From NCBI RefSeq assembly GCF_036227105.1, contig NZ_CP109434.1, forward strand, positions 5,675,001 to 5,739,000: 64,000 bases of DNA, given 5' to 3'. The stretch's first letter is position 1, and each line of letters opens with the position of its first letter. The notes below the pieces were generated by a model that ran no database searches, was not told where the DNA came from, and saw only the letters and a list, made by a program, of their open reading frames with translations. This document shows positions 8,492 to 16,711 of the stretch, in pieces. Made by a program: the position numbers and the translations under genes. The stretch comes from Amycolatopsis sp. NBC_01488 (GTDB lineage Bacteria > Actinomycetota > Actinomycetes > Mycobacteriales > Pseudonocardiaceae).

Positions 8492-8508
8492 GTGAACGAT
8501 CGTTATCA
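8492..8508 (-). promoter_or_regulatory. palindromic operator-like site, copy 2
   Basis: On the minus strand TGATAACGATCGTTCAC contains the perfect palindrome AACGATCGTT (8495-8504). It lies about 85 bases upstream of the hydratase ATG at 8410, in the 132-base gap before the aldehyde dehydrogenase stop. It matches copy 1 at 16 of 17 positions. Confidence 0.55.
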
Positions 8509-8534
8509 AGGATGCCGCCGCCGGTGAGCAGGTA

Positions 8535-8556
8535 TTTCTCCCTTAGGGGAGAGCCC
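8535..8556. promoter_or_regulatory. inverted repeat CTCCC...GGGGAG at the aldehyde dehydrogenase 3' end
   Basis: A short dyad, CTCCC-TTA-GGGGAG, spans the stop codon of the aldehyde dehydrogenase gene. Its right half, AGGGGAGAG, recurs at 15354-15362 between the LuxR regulator and the hydrolase gene. It could be part of a terminator or a regulator site for the hydratase promoter. Confidence 0.3.
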
Positions 8557-10012
8557 GCCTACCCCTTTCCGGGTCGAGGTAGACGGTCTTGAAGACCTGG
8601 TAGGAGTGCAGGCCCTCCGGCCCGAGTTCGCGGCCGATCCCGCTGGACTTGATCCCGCCGAACGGCGCGGCCGGGTCGTTGACGTAGGCGTTGACGCCGA
8701 TCGTGCCCGAAGCCACCCGCCGCGCCACGGCCTCACCGCGGTCCGCGTCGGTGGTCCAGACGGTGCCGCCCAGGCCGTACTCGGTCGCGTTGGCGATCGC
8801 GACGGCCTCGTCCTCCGACGAGTACGGGATGACCGACAGGACCGGCCCGAAGATCTCCTCCTGCGCGATGGTGTGCCCGTTGTCGACGTCGGCGAACACC
8901 GTCGGCTCGACGAACCAGCCCTGGTCCCGGTCCGCCGGCCGCCCACCGCCGGCGGTCAGCCGGCCGCCGTCACCCAGGCCCTTCGCGATGTAGGACTCGA
9001 CGCGGTCCCGTTGCCTCGACGACACGAGCGGACCGAGCTGGGTGGTCTCGTCCAGGGGATCGCCGATGCGCAGTGACTTCGCCAGGTCGGTCACGGTGTC
9101 GACGATCTCGCCGTAGCGGGACCTCGGGGCGAGGACGCGGGTGCCGAGCCAGCAGATCTGGCCGTTGTTGAGCAGGGTCGCGGCGAAGAAGCTCTCGATG
9201 GTCGACGCCAGGTCGGCGTCGTCGAGGACGATCGCCGCCGACTTCCCGCCCAGCTCGAGGGTCACCGGCCGCAGCAGCCGCCCGCACGTCTCGGCGATCG
9301 TCCGGCCCGCCGTCGTCGACCCGGTGAACGACACCTTGTCGACGCCCGGGTGCGCCACGAGGTACGCGCCGAGTTCGCGGCCGCCGGGTACGACGCTGAG
9401 CACGCCTTCGGGCAGCCCGGCCGCCGCGGCGGCCTCGCACATCAGCAGCGCGTCGAGGACGGTTTCCGGGGCCGGCTTCAACACGACCGTGCAGCCCGCG
9501 GCCAGCGCCGGGGCCAGCTTGAGGAAGGTGATCGCCTGCGGCACGTTCCACGGCACGATCGCCCCGACGACGCCCACCGGTTCCCGGATCACCCGGGAGC
9601 TGCCGCCGAGCATCCCGGGCCGAGTTTCCTCCTGCGGAGTACCGGTGACCAGGCCGGTGAAGTAGCGCAGCAGCAGCGGTGGGAAGCCGCCTTCGAACTG
9701 CTGGGCCAGCCCGATCGGCATGCCGTTCTGCGCGCTGACCCGGCGTGCGGTCTCGCCGCCCCGCTGCTCGAGTGCGACGGCGAAGCGTTCGAGGACTTCG
9801 GCGCGCCGTGCCGGGTCCCAGCGCGGCCAGCCCGCCGGGTCGTCGAACGCGCGCCGGGCCGCGGCGACGGCGTCGTCGATGTCGGCCTCGGCGCCCTCCG
9901 GGACGCTGCCGAGGAGTTCCTCGGTGGCCGCCGCGTGCACGGGGATCCGCTCTCCGGTGGCCGGAGTGGCCCAGTGGCCGCCGACGTACAGCCGGTCGTA
10001 GTCGATCGTCAT
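8543..10012 (-). CDS. NAD(P)-dependent aldehyde dehydrogenase
   Basis: A 489-residue aldehyde dehydrogenase of standard length that would oxidise an aldehyde to the carboxylic acid. Visible motifs are PWNVPQAITFLKLAPALAAG (about 150-170, cofactor/active-site Asn), FTGSTTAGRTIAE (about 229-241), the catalytic Glu in LELGGKSAAIV (about 252-262), the nucleophile Cys in NNGQICWLGTRV (about 282-293) and EEIFGPVLSVIPY (about 387-399). ATG 10012 overlaps the alcohol dehydrogenase stop (ATGA), so it should act on that enzyme's product. Confidence 0.92.
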   Translation of the reverse strand: MTIDYDRLYVGGHWATPATGERIPVHAAATEELLGSVPEGAEADIDDAVAAARRAFDDPAGWPRWDPARRAEVLERFAVALEQRGGETARRVSAQNGMPIGLAQQFEGGFPPLLLRYFTGLVTGTPQEETRPGMLGGSSRVIREPVGVVGAIVPWNVPQAITFLKLAPALAAGCTVVLKPAPETVLDALLMCEAAAAAGLPEGVLSVVPGGRELGAYLVAHPGVDKVSFTGSTTAGRTIAETCGRLLRPVTLELGGKSAAIVLDDADLASTIESFFAATLLNNGQICWLGTRVLAPRSRYGEIVDTVTDLAKSLRIGDPLDETTQLGPLVSSRQRDRVESYIAKGLGDGGRLTAGGGRPADRDQGWFVEPTVFADVDNGHTIAQEEIFGPVLSVIPYSSEDEAVAIANATEYGLGGTVWTTDADRGEAVARRVASGTIGVNAYVNDPAAPFGGIKSSGIGRELGPEGLHSYQVFKTVYLDPERGRRALP

Positions 10013-11130
10013 GACAGCTCCTGGGTTCCGTCGTGCACGAGCACGATCTTCACGGCGTCACCCCGGTGCTGGGCGGCCACGGCTTCGTTGATCCGCGAGA
10101 ACGGCATGGTGGTGACGAGCTTGTCGAACGGGAACCGGCCGGTCCGGTGCAGTTCGAGCAGTTCCGGGATGAAGACGTCCGGATCGCTGTCGCCCTCGAC
10201 GATCCCGATCACCCGGACGCCGAGGACCTGCGCCTGGATGAGGTTCAGCGCGAGCGCCGCCTCGGGATCGGCGGGCACGCCGATGATGCCGACGGTGGCC
10301 CGGTGCGCCAGCGCCTGCATCGCCTGCTGGAGCACGTCGGCGATGCCTGTGGTGTCGATCACGTAGTCGGCGCCGTCCGGCACGATCGCCCGCACCTGAT
10401 CGGCGAGGGGTCCGGCGGCCGGGTCGAGTGCGTGTGTCGCGCCGAGTGCCAGCGCCAGGTCACGGCGTCCGGCGTGCGGCTCGACGACGATGATCTGCGC
10501 GAGCTCGCGTACCGCGCCGGCGAGCACGGCGGACAGGCCGACCGACCCGCCGCCCAGGACGAGCAGCGCCGAACCCGGTTGGCAGTCCATGGAGTTCAGG
10601 ACCGCACCGGCGCCCGTCTGCACCCCGCAGCCCAGCGGGCCGAGCACCGCCAGGGGCGCGTCGCCGGGCACCTTGACGACGTTGCGTTCGTGGGCGATCG
10701 CGTGCGTGGCGAACGACGACTGCCCGAAGAACTCCGAGCCCAGCGGCTGCCCGTCGCGGTGCAGGGTGCTCCGGCCGTCCGGGCGTGCGCCGCCGAAGTT
10801 GTACGCCATGAACTCGTGGCAGTACGCGGGTTCGTCGCGCCGGCACTCGCGGCAGTCACCGCAGCTGTTGAAGCTCAGGACGACTTTGTCGCCGACGCCG
10901 ACCTTCGTGACGGACTCGCCGACGGCGGTGACGATCCCGCTGCCTTCGTGCCCGAAGACGCCGGGCAGCGGGAACGGCAGGTGGCCGTCCTTGGCGGCGA
11001 GGTCGGTGTGGCAGAGCCCGACCCCGGCGATCTCGACGACGACCTCACCAGGGCCGGGATCGTCGAGCACGACGTGCTGCAGGGTGAACTCGCCACCCAG
11101 CTCGGTGGCCACGGCGGCCGTGATGTCCAT
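10009..11130 (-). CDS. zinc-dependent alcohol dehydrogenase (aryl/allylic alcohol type)
   Basis: A 373-residue medium-chain dehydrogenase. The catalytic-zinc ligand region GLCHTDLAAKDG and GHEGSGIVTAVGESV lie at about 37-75, and the structural-zinc cysteines are in SCGDCRECRRDEPAYC (about 89-104). The nucleotide-binding motif LGGGSVGLSAV is at about 193-203. Sequence style is that of benzyl/aryl-alcohol and terpene-alcohol dehydrogenases. ATG 11130 has an AAAGGAG ribosome site. It lies 30 bases downstream of the ferredoxin gene and is coupled to the aldehyde dehydrogenase, so P450 product, alcohol, aldehyde and acid make a logical series. Confidence 0.9.
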   Translation of the reverse strand: MDITAAVATELGGEFTLQHVVLDDPGPGEVVVEIAGVGLCHTDLAAKDGHLPFPLPGVFGHEGSGIVTAVGESVTKVGVGDKVVLSFNSCGDCRECRRDEPAYCHEFMAYNFGGARPDGRSTLHRDGQPLGSEFFGQSSFATHAIAHERNVVKVPGDAPLAVLGPLGCGVQTGAGAVLNSMDCQPGSALLVLGGGSVGLSAVLAGAVRELAQIIVVEPHAGRRDLALALGATHALDPAAGPLADQVRAIVPDGADYVIDTTGIADVLQQAMQALAHRATVGIIGVPADPEAALALNLIQAQVLGVRVIGIVEGDSDPDVFIPELLELHRTGRFPFDKLVTTMPFSRINEAVAAQHRGDAVKIVLVHDGTQELS

Positions 11131-11160
11131 GCGAACTCCTTTGTCGGGTGGGGAAGGGAT

Positions 11161-11478
11161 TCAGCCGTTGGTGCCGGGCACGGTGACCCGGACGCCAGGG
11201 CAACCGTCGGTGAGGACGAGCTGGCACGACAGCCGCGAGTTCGGCTGCGCGCCTTCGGCGTATTCGAGCAGCTCGCGCTCCTCGTCGGTCGGTTCGTCGA
11301 AAGTGGACTGTCCTTCTTCGACGAACACGTGGCAGGTGGCGCACGAGCAGCTGCCGCCGCACTCGGCGACGATGCCGGGCAGGTTGTTGCGGACCGAGCC
11401 GTCCATCACCGTCTGTCCACAGGGGACGTCGACGTCGTGGCGGCTGCCGTCGGGGAGTTCGTAGGTGACGGTGGGCAC
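11161..11478 (-). CDS. [2Fe-2S] ferredoxin, putidaredoxin/terpredoxin type
   Basis: A 105-residue adrenodoxin-like ferredoxin that would pass electrons to the P450. Cluster ligands follow C40-x5-C46-x2-C49-x35-C85, the spacing of putidaredoxin-class proteins. Start is GTG at 11478 with GGAGGAAA ahead of it. It lies 16 bases downstream of the ferredoxin reductase gene, giving a complete class I P450 electron-transfer chain in one operon. Confidence 0.93.
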   Translation of the reverse strand: MPTVTYELPDGSRHDVDVPCGQTVMDGSVRNNLPGIVAECGGSCSCATCHVFVEEGQSTFDEPTDEERELLEYAEGAQPNSRLSCQLVLTDGCPGVRVTVPGTNG

Positions 11479-11494
11479 GGTTTCCTCCGGATGA

Positions 11495-12688
11495 TCAGGC
11501 GACGGCGTCGCGCAGCGGGGTCGAGGAGTCGGCCAGCCGGGCCGGGTCGAGCCGCGCGCCGGACGCGAGGAACTTCTTGCCCGCCATGAACTCGGCGGGG
11601 CTGTTGGCCGACTCGACGGCGGTCAGCGCGCCGCCGTCGAGGTGGAACAGGGCGAACCGGCCGGTCGCGGGGTCGCCGCGGAGGACGGTGCTCGGCTCGG
11701 CCGGGACGAGCCCGGCGATCTTGAGCTTGAGGTCGAATTGGTCGGACCAGAACCACGGAACCTCGGGTGGAACCGGAGCGCGGCCGGTGATGGTGGCGGC
11801 GGCCTGGCGGGCCTGTTCGGTGGCGCTGGGGATGCTTTCGAGCCGGACGAACCCGGGCCGGCGGGTGACGTCGCCGATCGCCAGCACGTGTGGATCGCTG
11901 GTCCGGGCGTGCCCGTCGACGACGACACCGTGGTCGCAGCGCAAGCCCGCGGCGGCGGCCAGTTCGTCCCGGGGTTCCGCGCCGACGCCGATGAGGACCG
12001 CCTCGCAGGGGATTTCCGTGCCGTCTTCGAGTACGACGGCGGTGACTCGGCCGTCGTGTCCGGCGATCCGGGCGAGCCGGGCTCCGGTGACGATCCGGCT
12101 GCCGCGGGCGCGGTGGTGGTCGGCGAGGATCTCCGAAAGCCGGGGACTGGCGACGCGGGCGAGTACGCGTTCTTCCCGTTCCAGCACGGTGACGTCGACG
12201 CCGTTCGCCCGCGCGACCGCGGCCACCTCGAGCCCGATGTAGCCGCCGCCGACGATCACCAGCGCCCGGCGCTCGTCGACGCACTTGCGCAGAATCCGCG
12301 CGTCGGCGAGGGTCCGCAGCGTCACGACTCCGGCCAGGTCCACGCCGGATAGCGCCAGCCGTCGCGGCGCGGCTCCGGTGGCCAGCACGAGGTGGTCGTA
12401 GTCGTAAGCGTCACCCGACGCCGTGCGCACCTCGCGCGAGGCCGTGTCCAGCTCGACGACGTGCTCGCCGAGCCGCAGCGTGATGTCCTGTTCCCGGTAG
12501 AACTCTGCCGGGCGCAGCCACTGCTCCAGCTCACCCACGGCGAACTTCTTCGACAGCGGCGGCCGGTGGTAGGGCAGGTCCACCTCGTCCCCGAACAGCT
12601 CGACCGGGCCCCGGTGGCCGGCCTGCCGCAGCAGGCCGGCCAGGGTGGCGCCGGCGTGCCCGGCGCCGATGATCAGGACCCGGCTCAC
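11495..12688 (-). CDS. FAD-dependent NAD(P)H:ferredoxin reductase
   Basis: A 397-residue putidaredoxin-reductase-like flavoprotein. The N-terminal FAD motif is RVLIIGAGHAGATLAG (about 3-18), the NAD-binding motif is LVIVGGGYIGLEVAAVA (about 144-160), and the second FAD segment is HVLAIGDVTRRPG. The GTG start at 12688 overlaps the P450 stop (GTGA); the frame is open far upstream but that part lies inside the P450 gene. Typical length and context indicate it reduces the neighbouring ferredoxin. Confidence 0.92.
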   Translation of the reverse strand: MSRVLIIGAGHAGATLAGLLRQAGHRGPVELFGDEVDLPYHRPPLSKKFAVGELEQWLRPAEFYREQDITLRLGEHVVELDTASREVRTASGDAYDYDHLVLATGAAPRRLALSGVDLAGVVTLRTLADARILRKCVDERRALVIVGGGYIGLEVAAVARANGVDVTVLEREERVLARVASPRLSEILADHHRARGSRIVTGARLARIAGHDGRVTAVVLEDGTEIPCEAVLIGVGAEPRDELAAAAGLRCDHGVVVDGHARTSDPHVLAIGDVTRRPGFVRLESIPSATEQARQAAATITGRAPVPPEVPWFWSDQFDLKLKIAGLVPAEPSTVLRGDPATGRFALFHLDGGALTAVESANSPAEFMAGKKFLASGARLDPARLADSSTPLRDAVA

Positions 12689-14010
12689 TTCAGCTCCAGC
12701 CGCACGGGCAGCTTCCGCAGCCCGCCGACGAAGTTCGTCATCACCGCCTTGCGCTCGCCGGCCACCTCGACGCTCTTGATCAGCGGCAGGAGCTCTTCGA
12801 ACATGATCCGCAGCTCGAGCTTGGCCAGGTGCTGGCCGATGCACATGTGCGGGCCGTAGCCGAAGGCGATGTGCCGGTTCGGCTTGCGGTCCACCCGGAA
12901 CTCGTCGGGGGCGTCGAACACGTCGGCGTCGCGGTTGGCGGACTGGTACAGCAGCATGAACCGGTCGCCCTTGGCGATCTGCTGCCCGCGTAGCACGTAG
13001 TCCTGGGTCGCCTGCCGGGTGAACTGCTTGACCGGCGAGACCCAGCGCAGGCTTTCGTTGACCAGGTCCGGGATCAGCGCCGGGTTCGCCTGCACCTTGG
13101 CCAGCTGGCCGGGGAACTGCGCGAGCGCTTCGATCGCGCCGGACATCGTGCTGGACGTCGTGTCGTGGCCGGCCGTGGCGATCGCGATGAACCAGCCGTA
13201 GGCGAACGTCTTGCGGTAGTACTCGCCGTCGCTGTCTCGTGCCCCGGCGATGATCGTCGCCAGGTCGTCGCGCGGGTTCGCGCGGCGGTCTTCGACCAGC
13301 TCGTCGAAATAGGCGTAGAAGTCGTTGATCGCGGCGGACCACTGCTGCGCGGCGGCCTCCGGCGTGAGCGGCTCGACGTCCGCGCGCTGCGCGTCCGGGT
13401 CGGCGGTGCCGAAGAACTCTTGGGTCAGGGTCATCATGCGCGGCTCGTCCTCTTCCGGGACACCGAACAGGCTCATGATCACGTGCAGCGGGTAGTACAG
13501 CGCGAACTGCTGGACGAAGTCGATCTCGTTCGTGCCGCTGCGGAGGTGCTTCGCGATGGCCTCCTTGGCCAGCTTGCGGATCCGGTCCTCCCACTTCTTG
13601 AGGTTGGCCGGGCGGAACCAGTCGTTCGCGATGTCCTTGACCTGGGTGTGCTCGGGCGGGTCCAGGTAGGTCAGCGTCTCGAGGATGCGCAGGCTGCCGC
13701 CGGTGAGCTGCTTGGTGAACGCGTCACCGGCCTGGTTCTGCAGGATCGGGTTGTGCGAGCCGGGCTCGTCCCCGCCGCCGCTGGTGAACACGTGCGGCTG
13801 CCGCTCGATCTCCATGATGTCGGCGTGCTTGCTGACCAGCCAGACCCGGTCGTAACCCTCGACGTCGGCCTGGCCGAGCGGGCTGTTCTCCCGCAGCCAC
13901 CGGTAGGCCTCGAACAGCGGGGCGTCGTAGCGGTGGCCTTCCGGCAGCACGACCTGCCGGGCGATCTCGTCCGGGATCGGGCGGGTGGTGACCTCGGGCG
14001 TGGTGGTCAT
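12685..14010 (-). CDS. cytochrome P450, CYP108/CYP111-like
   Basis: A 441-residue soluble bacterial P450. The heme-binding loop FGYGPHMCIGQHLAK with the Cys thiolate, the I-helix AGHDTTSS and the ExxR helix NESLRW are all intact. The N-terminal half, with TYLDPPEHTQVKDIANDWFRPANL, resembles actinobacterial and proteobacterial P450s of terpenoid (terpineol, linalool) and related hydroxylation. Start ATG 14010 has GGAGGAAA ahead of it; the upstream in-frame ATG at 14043 lacks one. It is the first gene of the reductase-ferredoxin-dehydrogenase operon and probably carries out the first oxidative attack. Confidence 0.88.
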   Translation of the reverse strand: MTTTPEVTTRPIPDEIARQVVLPEGHRYDAPLFEAYRWLRENSPLGQADVEGYDRVWLVSKHADIMEIERQPHVFTSGGGDEPGSHNPILQNQAGDAFTKQLTGGSLRILETLTYLDPPEHTQVKDIANDWFRPANLKKWEDRIRKLAKEAIAKHLRSGTNEIDFVQQFALYYPLHVIMSLFGVPEEDEPRMMTLTQEFFGTADPDAQRADVEPLTPEAAAQQWSAAINDFYAYFDELVEDRRANPRDDLATIIAGARDSDGEYYRKTFAYGWFIAIATAGHDTTSSTMSGAIEALAQFPGQLAKVQANPALIPDLVNESLRWVSPVKQFTRQATQDYVLRGQQIAKGDRFMLLYQSANRDADVFDAPDEFRVDRKPNRHIAFGYGPHMCIGQHLAKLELRIMFEELLPLIKSVEVAGERKAVMTNFVGGLRKLPVRLELK

Positions 14011-14047
14011 CGGGTTTCCTCCGGGAGACGGGCGACGGTGCACGTTA

Positions 14048-14068
14048 TTGGTCCAATCTTTGGGCCAA
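14048..14068. promoter_or_regulatory. tandem TTGGnCCAA operator-like sites
   Basis: TTGGTCCAA at 14048-14056 and TTGGGCCAA at 14060-14068 are two palindromes with centres 12 bases apart, starting 38 bases upstream of the P450 ATG. The first extends to a perfect ATTGGTCCAAT. Adjacent copies on one DNA face suggest cooperative binding of a dimeric repressor or activator. A second small hairpin (GAGGAA-GAGA-TTCCTC, 14092-14107) nearer the LuxR gene may be its terminator. Confidence 0.55.
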
Positions 14069-14131
14069 GAGACGTGGCGTGCATCACCCCCGAGGAAGAG
14101 ATTCCTCTCCCGTTCCTCTCCCGATGAGCGG

Positions 14132-15265
14132 CTACCGGCGGATCAGCGCGTGGTAGCGCGAGGTCGCTTCAGCTCGGTTGGCGACGCCGAGCTTGCGCAG
14201 GACGTGCTTGACGTGCGTCTTCACCGTGCCGGGCGAGACGAAGAGCTCGGCGGCGATCTCGGTGTTGGTCCGGCCGCGGACCAGGAGCCGCAGTACGTCG
14301 AGCTCGCGCCGGGTCAGCTCCGCCAGCGGCCCCTCGAGGCGGCTCAGCGGGTCGGCCGGCGCGACAGGTGCCGCGAGCACGTCGGAGCCGAGGAAGCCGT
14401 CGATGAGGTCGCCCACGGAGCGTGTCTGCTCCTGCAGCCGGCTGCGCAGCGCACCCAGCTGTTCGAGGAAGACGACGCGCTCGAAAACGCAGCCGACGCC
14501 CTCGGCGAACAGGCCGAGCAGCCGCTGGTCGAAGTCGTCGACGCTCGGGCGTTCGGCGTGCTGGTCGGCGTGCAGCAGACCGACGACCTCGCCGCGGCCG
14601 ACCAGCGGCGCGACGACGTAGTCCTTGGTCCGCGCCAGGTTGATCAGCCGGTGGTGCACCCTCGGGGTGTGCTGCGCGTCTTCGACCAGCACCGGCAGCC
14701 GCTTGCGCACGACCTCGGTCTCGGGCAGTTCGCGGCCGATCTGCCCCGGCAGCGAAGAACCGACCTCGACCAGGTCGCGCGCCAGTTGGGGATCGTCGTG
14801 GGCGAACGCCGCCCGTGCGCTCCACTGCGGACCGGAGACACGGGACAACAGGGCGCGGCGGTACCCGAGCCGGTTGATCTCCACCGGGATCTGCGTGGTC
14901 AGGTCCCGCAGCGACGTCACCGAACGCAGCCGGCCGAGGGCGTGCTGCACGCCGGTGAGGGTGGCGGCCCGTGCTTCGAGGCGGAGGTCCCGGATGGCGG
15001 TGAGCGTGGTTCCCACCTGGGGGAGAGCGGCCGCCAGCTGCGCAGCGGCAGTGCCCTCGCCGTGGCCGAGCCGCTGCAGCACCAGGTGTTCGGCCCCGCG
15101 GAGCGCGGATTCGGCGGAAGTCAGGTCCCGCGCCGCGCCGGCGAGGTCGGTCTCTCCGGTGAGCGTCGCCACGGCGCGCAGGACAGCACGTGCGGTCCGC
15201 AGGATTGCGTCGGCCGGCTGAGGAGCGTGCCACCGGGGCGGCACCGGGTGACCGTCGTCGTCCAC
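14132..15265 (-). CDS. LuxR-family transcriptional regulator with GAF-like domain
   Basis: A 377-residue regulator. A central region (about 115-280) has the composition and layout of a GAF sensor. The C-terminal LuxR helix-turn-helix (LTRRELDVLRLLVRGRTNTEIA, then SPGTVKTHVKHVLRKLGV) occupies about 313-370. There is no receiver domain. Start is GTG at 15265 with GGGAG ahead. It lies immediately upstream of, and in the same direction as, the P450 operon, and divergent from an alpha/beta hydrolase; such regulators typically activate degradation genes on sensing substrate. Confidence 0.85.
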   Translation of the reverse strand: MDDDGHPVPPRWHAPQPADAILRTARAVLRAVATLTGETDLAGAARDLTSAESALRGAEHLVLQRLGHGEGTAAAQLAAALPQVGTTLTAIRDLRLEARAATLTGVQHALGRLRSVTSLRDLTTQIPVEINRLGYRRALLSRVSGPQWSARAAFAHDDPQLARDLVEVGSSLPGQIGRELPETEVVRKRLPVLVEDAQHTPRVHHRLINLARTKDYVVAPLVGRGEVVGLLHADQHAERPSVDDFDQRLLGLFAEGVGCVFERVVFLEQLGALRSRLQEQTRSVGDLIDGFLGSDVLAAPVAPADPLSRLEGPLAELTRRELDVLRLLVRGRTNTEIAAELFVSPGTVKTHVKHVLRKLGVANRAEATSRYHALIRR

Positions 15266-15340
15266 GGCCGTCTCCCATCGTCGGTTGCGCTGTTCGGCCG
15301 ATTGTGAACGCGGCCCCGGTCAATGCCCAGCCAGGGCGGA

Positions 15341-15383
15341 TTTCTGCCCCCCAAGGGGAGAGGAGAACATCCCCCGATGGGGG
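15341..15383. promoter_or_regulatory. divergent promoter region with G/C dyads
   Basis: The 169-base gap between the LuxR gene (minus) and the hydrolase gene (plus) holds CCCCAAGGGG (15349-15358) and CCCCC-GAT-GGGGG (15371-15383). TTTCT...AGGGGAGAG is also shared with 8535-8553. These could be LuxR-regulator sites controlling both directions. I cannot place -10/-35 boxes with confidence. Confidence 0.35.
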
Positions 15384-15434
15384 TCGAAAGGCAGGTGCTG
15401 GGTAAGGCAGGGTGGGCCGACTGAGGAGGCGACG

Positions 15435-16295
15435 ATGCCCGACGCGAAGTTCACCCTGCCCGACGACGTCACCGCGTACCGTTGGGAGCCGGCCGGGGCG
15501 CCCGTCGGGGTGGTGCAGCTGACCCACGGCATGGGCGAGCACGTCCTTCGCTACGAACGGGTCGCGCGGGCGTTCGCGGACCGCGGCTTCGTGGCCTACG
15601 GTCAGGACCACCGCGGCCACGGCGCGTCCGCCGGTGCGGTGCCGGGAGACCTCGGCCCGGGCGGCTGGCCGGCGTTGGTGGCCGACATCGGCGTCCTCAC
15701 GGCCCGCGCCCGGGAAGAGCAGCCGGGGCTGCCGGTGGTTCTCCTGGCCCACAGTATGGGTTCCTTCGCCGCTCAGCAGTACCTGCTCGACCACTCCGCG
15801 GACGTCGACGCGGTGATCCTCACCGGCACGGCGGCGCTCGACGTCCTGGAGCCGGCGCTCGATCTCGACCAGCCGCTGGACCTCGCGGTGTTCAACGCGC
15901 CGTTCCAGCCGCAGCGGACGGACTACGACTGGCTCAGCCGGGACGAGTCCGAAGTGGACGCTTATGTGGCGGACCCGTTGTGCGGCTTCGGCATCGACCC
16001 CGCGAACACCAAGGCCATGTTCGCGGGCGCGCGCCGGCTCGCGGATCCGGCGGAGGTCGCGCGGATGCGCTCGGACCTGCCGGTGTACCTGGCGGTGGGG
16101 GACCAGGACGCGGTGAACGCCAACCTCGCCCTGTTCGACGTCCTGGTGCGGCGCTACCGGGACGCGGGCCTGAAGGACCTGACCGTGCGGGTGTATCCGG
16201 AGGCCCGGCACGAGATCCTCAACGAGACGAACCGTGCCGAGGTGGTCGCGGACATGCTGGCGTGGGTGGAGAAAGCGGTCGATCGTGCAGGCTGA
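15435..16295 (+). CDS. alpha/beta hydrolase (monoacylglycerol-lipase-like)
   Basis: A 286-residue serine hydrolase. The oxyanion strand LTHGMGEH (about 29-36), HRGHG (about 59-63), the nucleophile elbow AHSMGS (about 104-109), the acid in VGDQDAVN and the catalytic His in EARHEILNE complete the triad and resemble monoglyceride lipase/lysophospholipase proteins. It may release the alcohol substrate from an ester before oxidation by the P450 pathway. ATG 15435 is preceded by GAGGAGGCGACG; longer in-frame starts overlap the promoter and are rejected. Confidence 0.85.
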   Translation: MPDAKFTLPDDVTAYRWEPAGAPVGVVQLTHGMGEHVLRYERVARAFADRGFVAYGQDHRGHGASAGAVPGDLGPGGWPALVADIGVLTARAREEQPGLPVVLLAHSMGSFAAQQYLLDHSADVDAVILTGTAALDVLEPALDLDQPLDLAVFNAPFQPQRTDYDWLSRDESEVDAYVADPLCGFGIDPANTKAMFAGARRLADPAEVARMRSDLPVYLAVGDQDAVNANLALFDVLVRRYRDAGLKDLTVRVYPEARHEILNETNRAEVVADMLAWVEKAVDRAG

Positions 16296-16334
16296 CCGGC
16301 TGCCCCGCACCGTTCGGGTCACGTTCTGACCGGG

Positions 16335-16697
16335 CTAAGCCGGTGCTTTCGGGGCTTTCGGCCAGCGTGCGGAACGTCGCCCGGGCTCGGCGAGCGCGGC
16401 GGCGTCCCAGTCGCGTTCGCCGAAGTACCGTGGTTGTCCGCCTGGCCCCGACGGCAGCGGCGCACGCACTTCCGCAGCCGAGTCGCGTCGCGGAGCGGGG
16501 ACCACGGGCGCTCTTGGTGTGAAGCCTCGCTTCGCGATTGCGGCGCCGTGGCAGGGTGCGCAGGCCGGCACGAACGCCTTGGTCGGGCTTCCCGGGAGCT
16601 GGACGGTTCTTCCTGGTTCGGCTGTGCCGGTGCAGATGTGGTGCTGGTGACCGGAGGGGGCGCACAGGCACCGGCATTCGGTGGTCGGGATCGTCAT
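16335..16697 (-). CDS. small Cys/His-containing protein of unknown function
   Basis: A 120-residue frame that begins 14 bases after the 3-hydroxyacyl-CoA dehydrogenase stop and runs in the same direction. The N-terminus carries CRCLC (8-12), HQHHIC (17-22) and CAPCH (46-50), which could bind zinc; the C-terminal half is Pro/Arg/Ala-rich with WPKAPKAPA at the end. I do not recognise a family. The ordered Cys/His pattern and operon position favour a real gene over a chance frame. Confidence 0.5.
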   Translation of the reverse strand: MTIPTTECRCLCAPSGHQHHICTGTAEPGRTVQLPGSPTKAFVPACAPCHGAAIAKRGFTPRAPVVPAPRRDSAAEVRAPLPSGPGGQPRYFGERDWDAAALAEPGRRSARWPKAPKAPA

Positions 16698-16711
16698 CGG
16701 GTGCGTCCCGG

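Noticed and set aside
5693..8527. Long plus-strand frame across the SDR, acyl-CoA dehydrogenase and hydratase genes
   Set aside because: It is the antisense shadow of three well-recognised minus-strand genes and has no ribosome site or domain.
11495..13594. Single 699-residue P450-reductase fusion
   Set aside because: The upstream part is P450 DNA read in another frame. The reductase has its own GTG start at 12688 and the P450 ends in frame at 12685.
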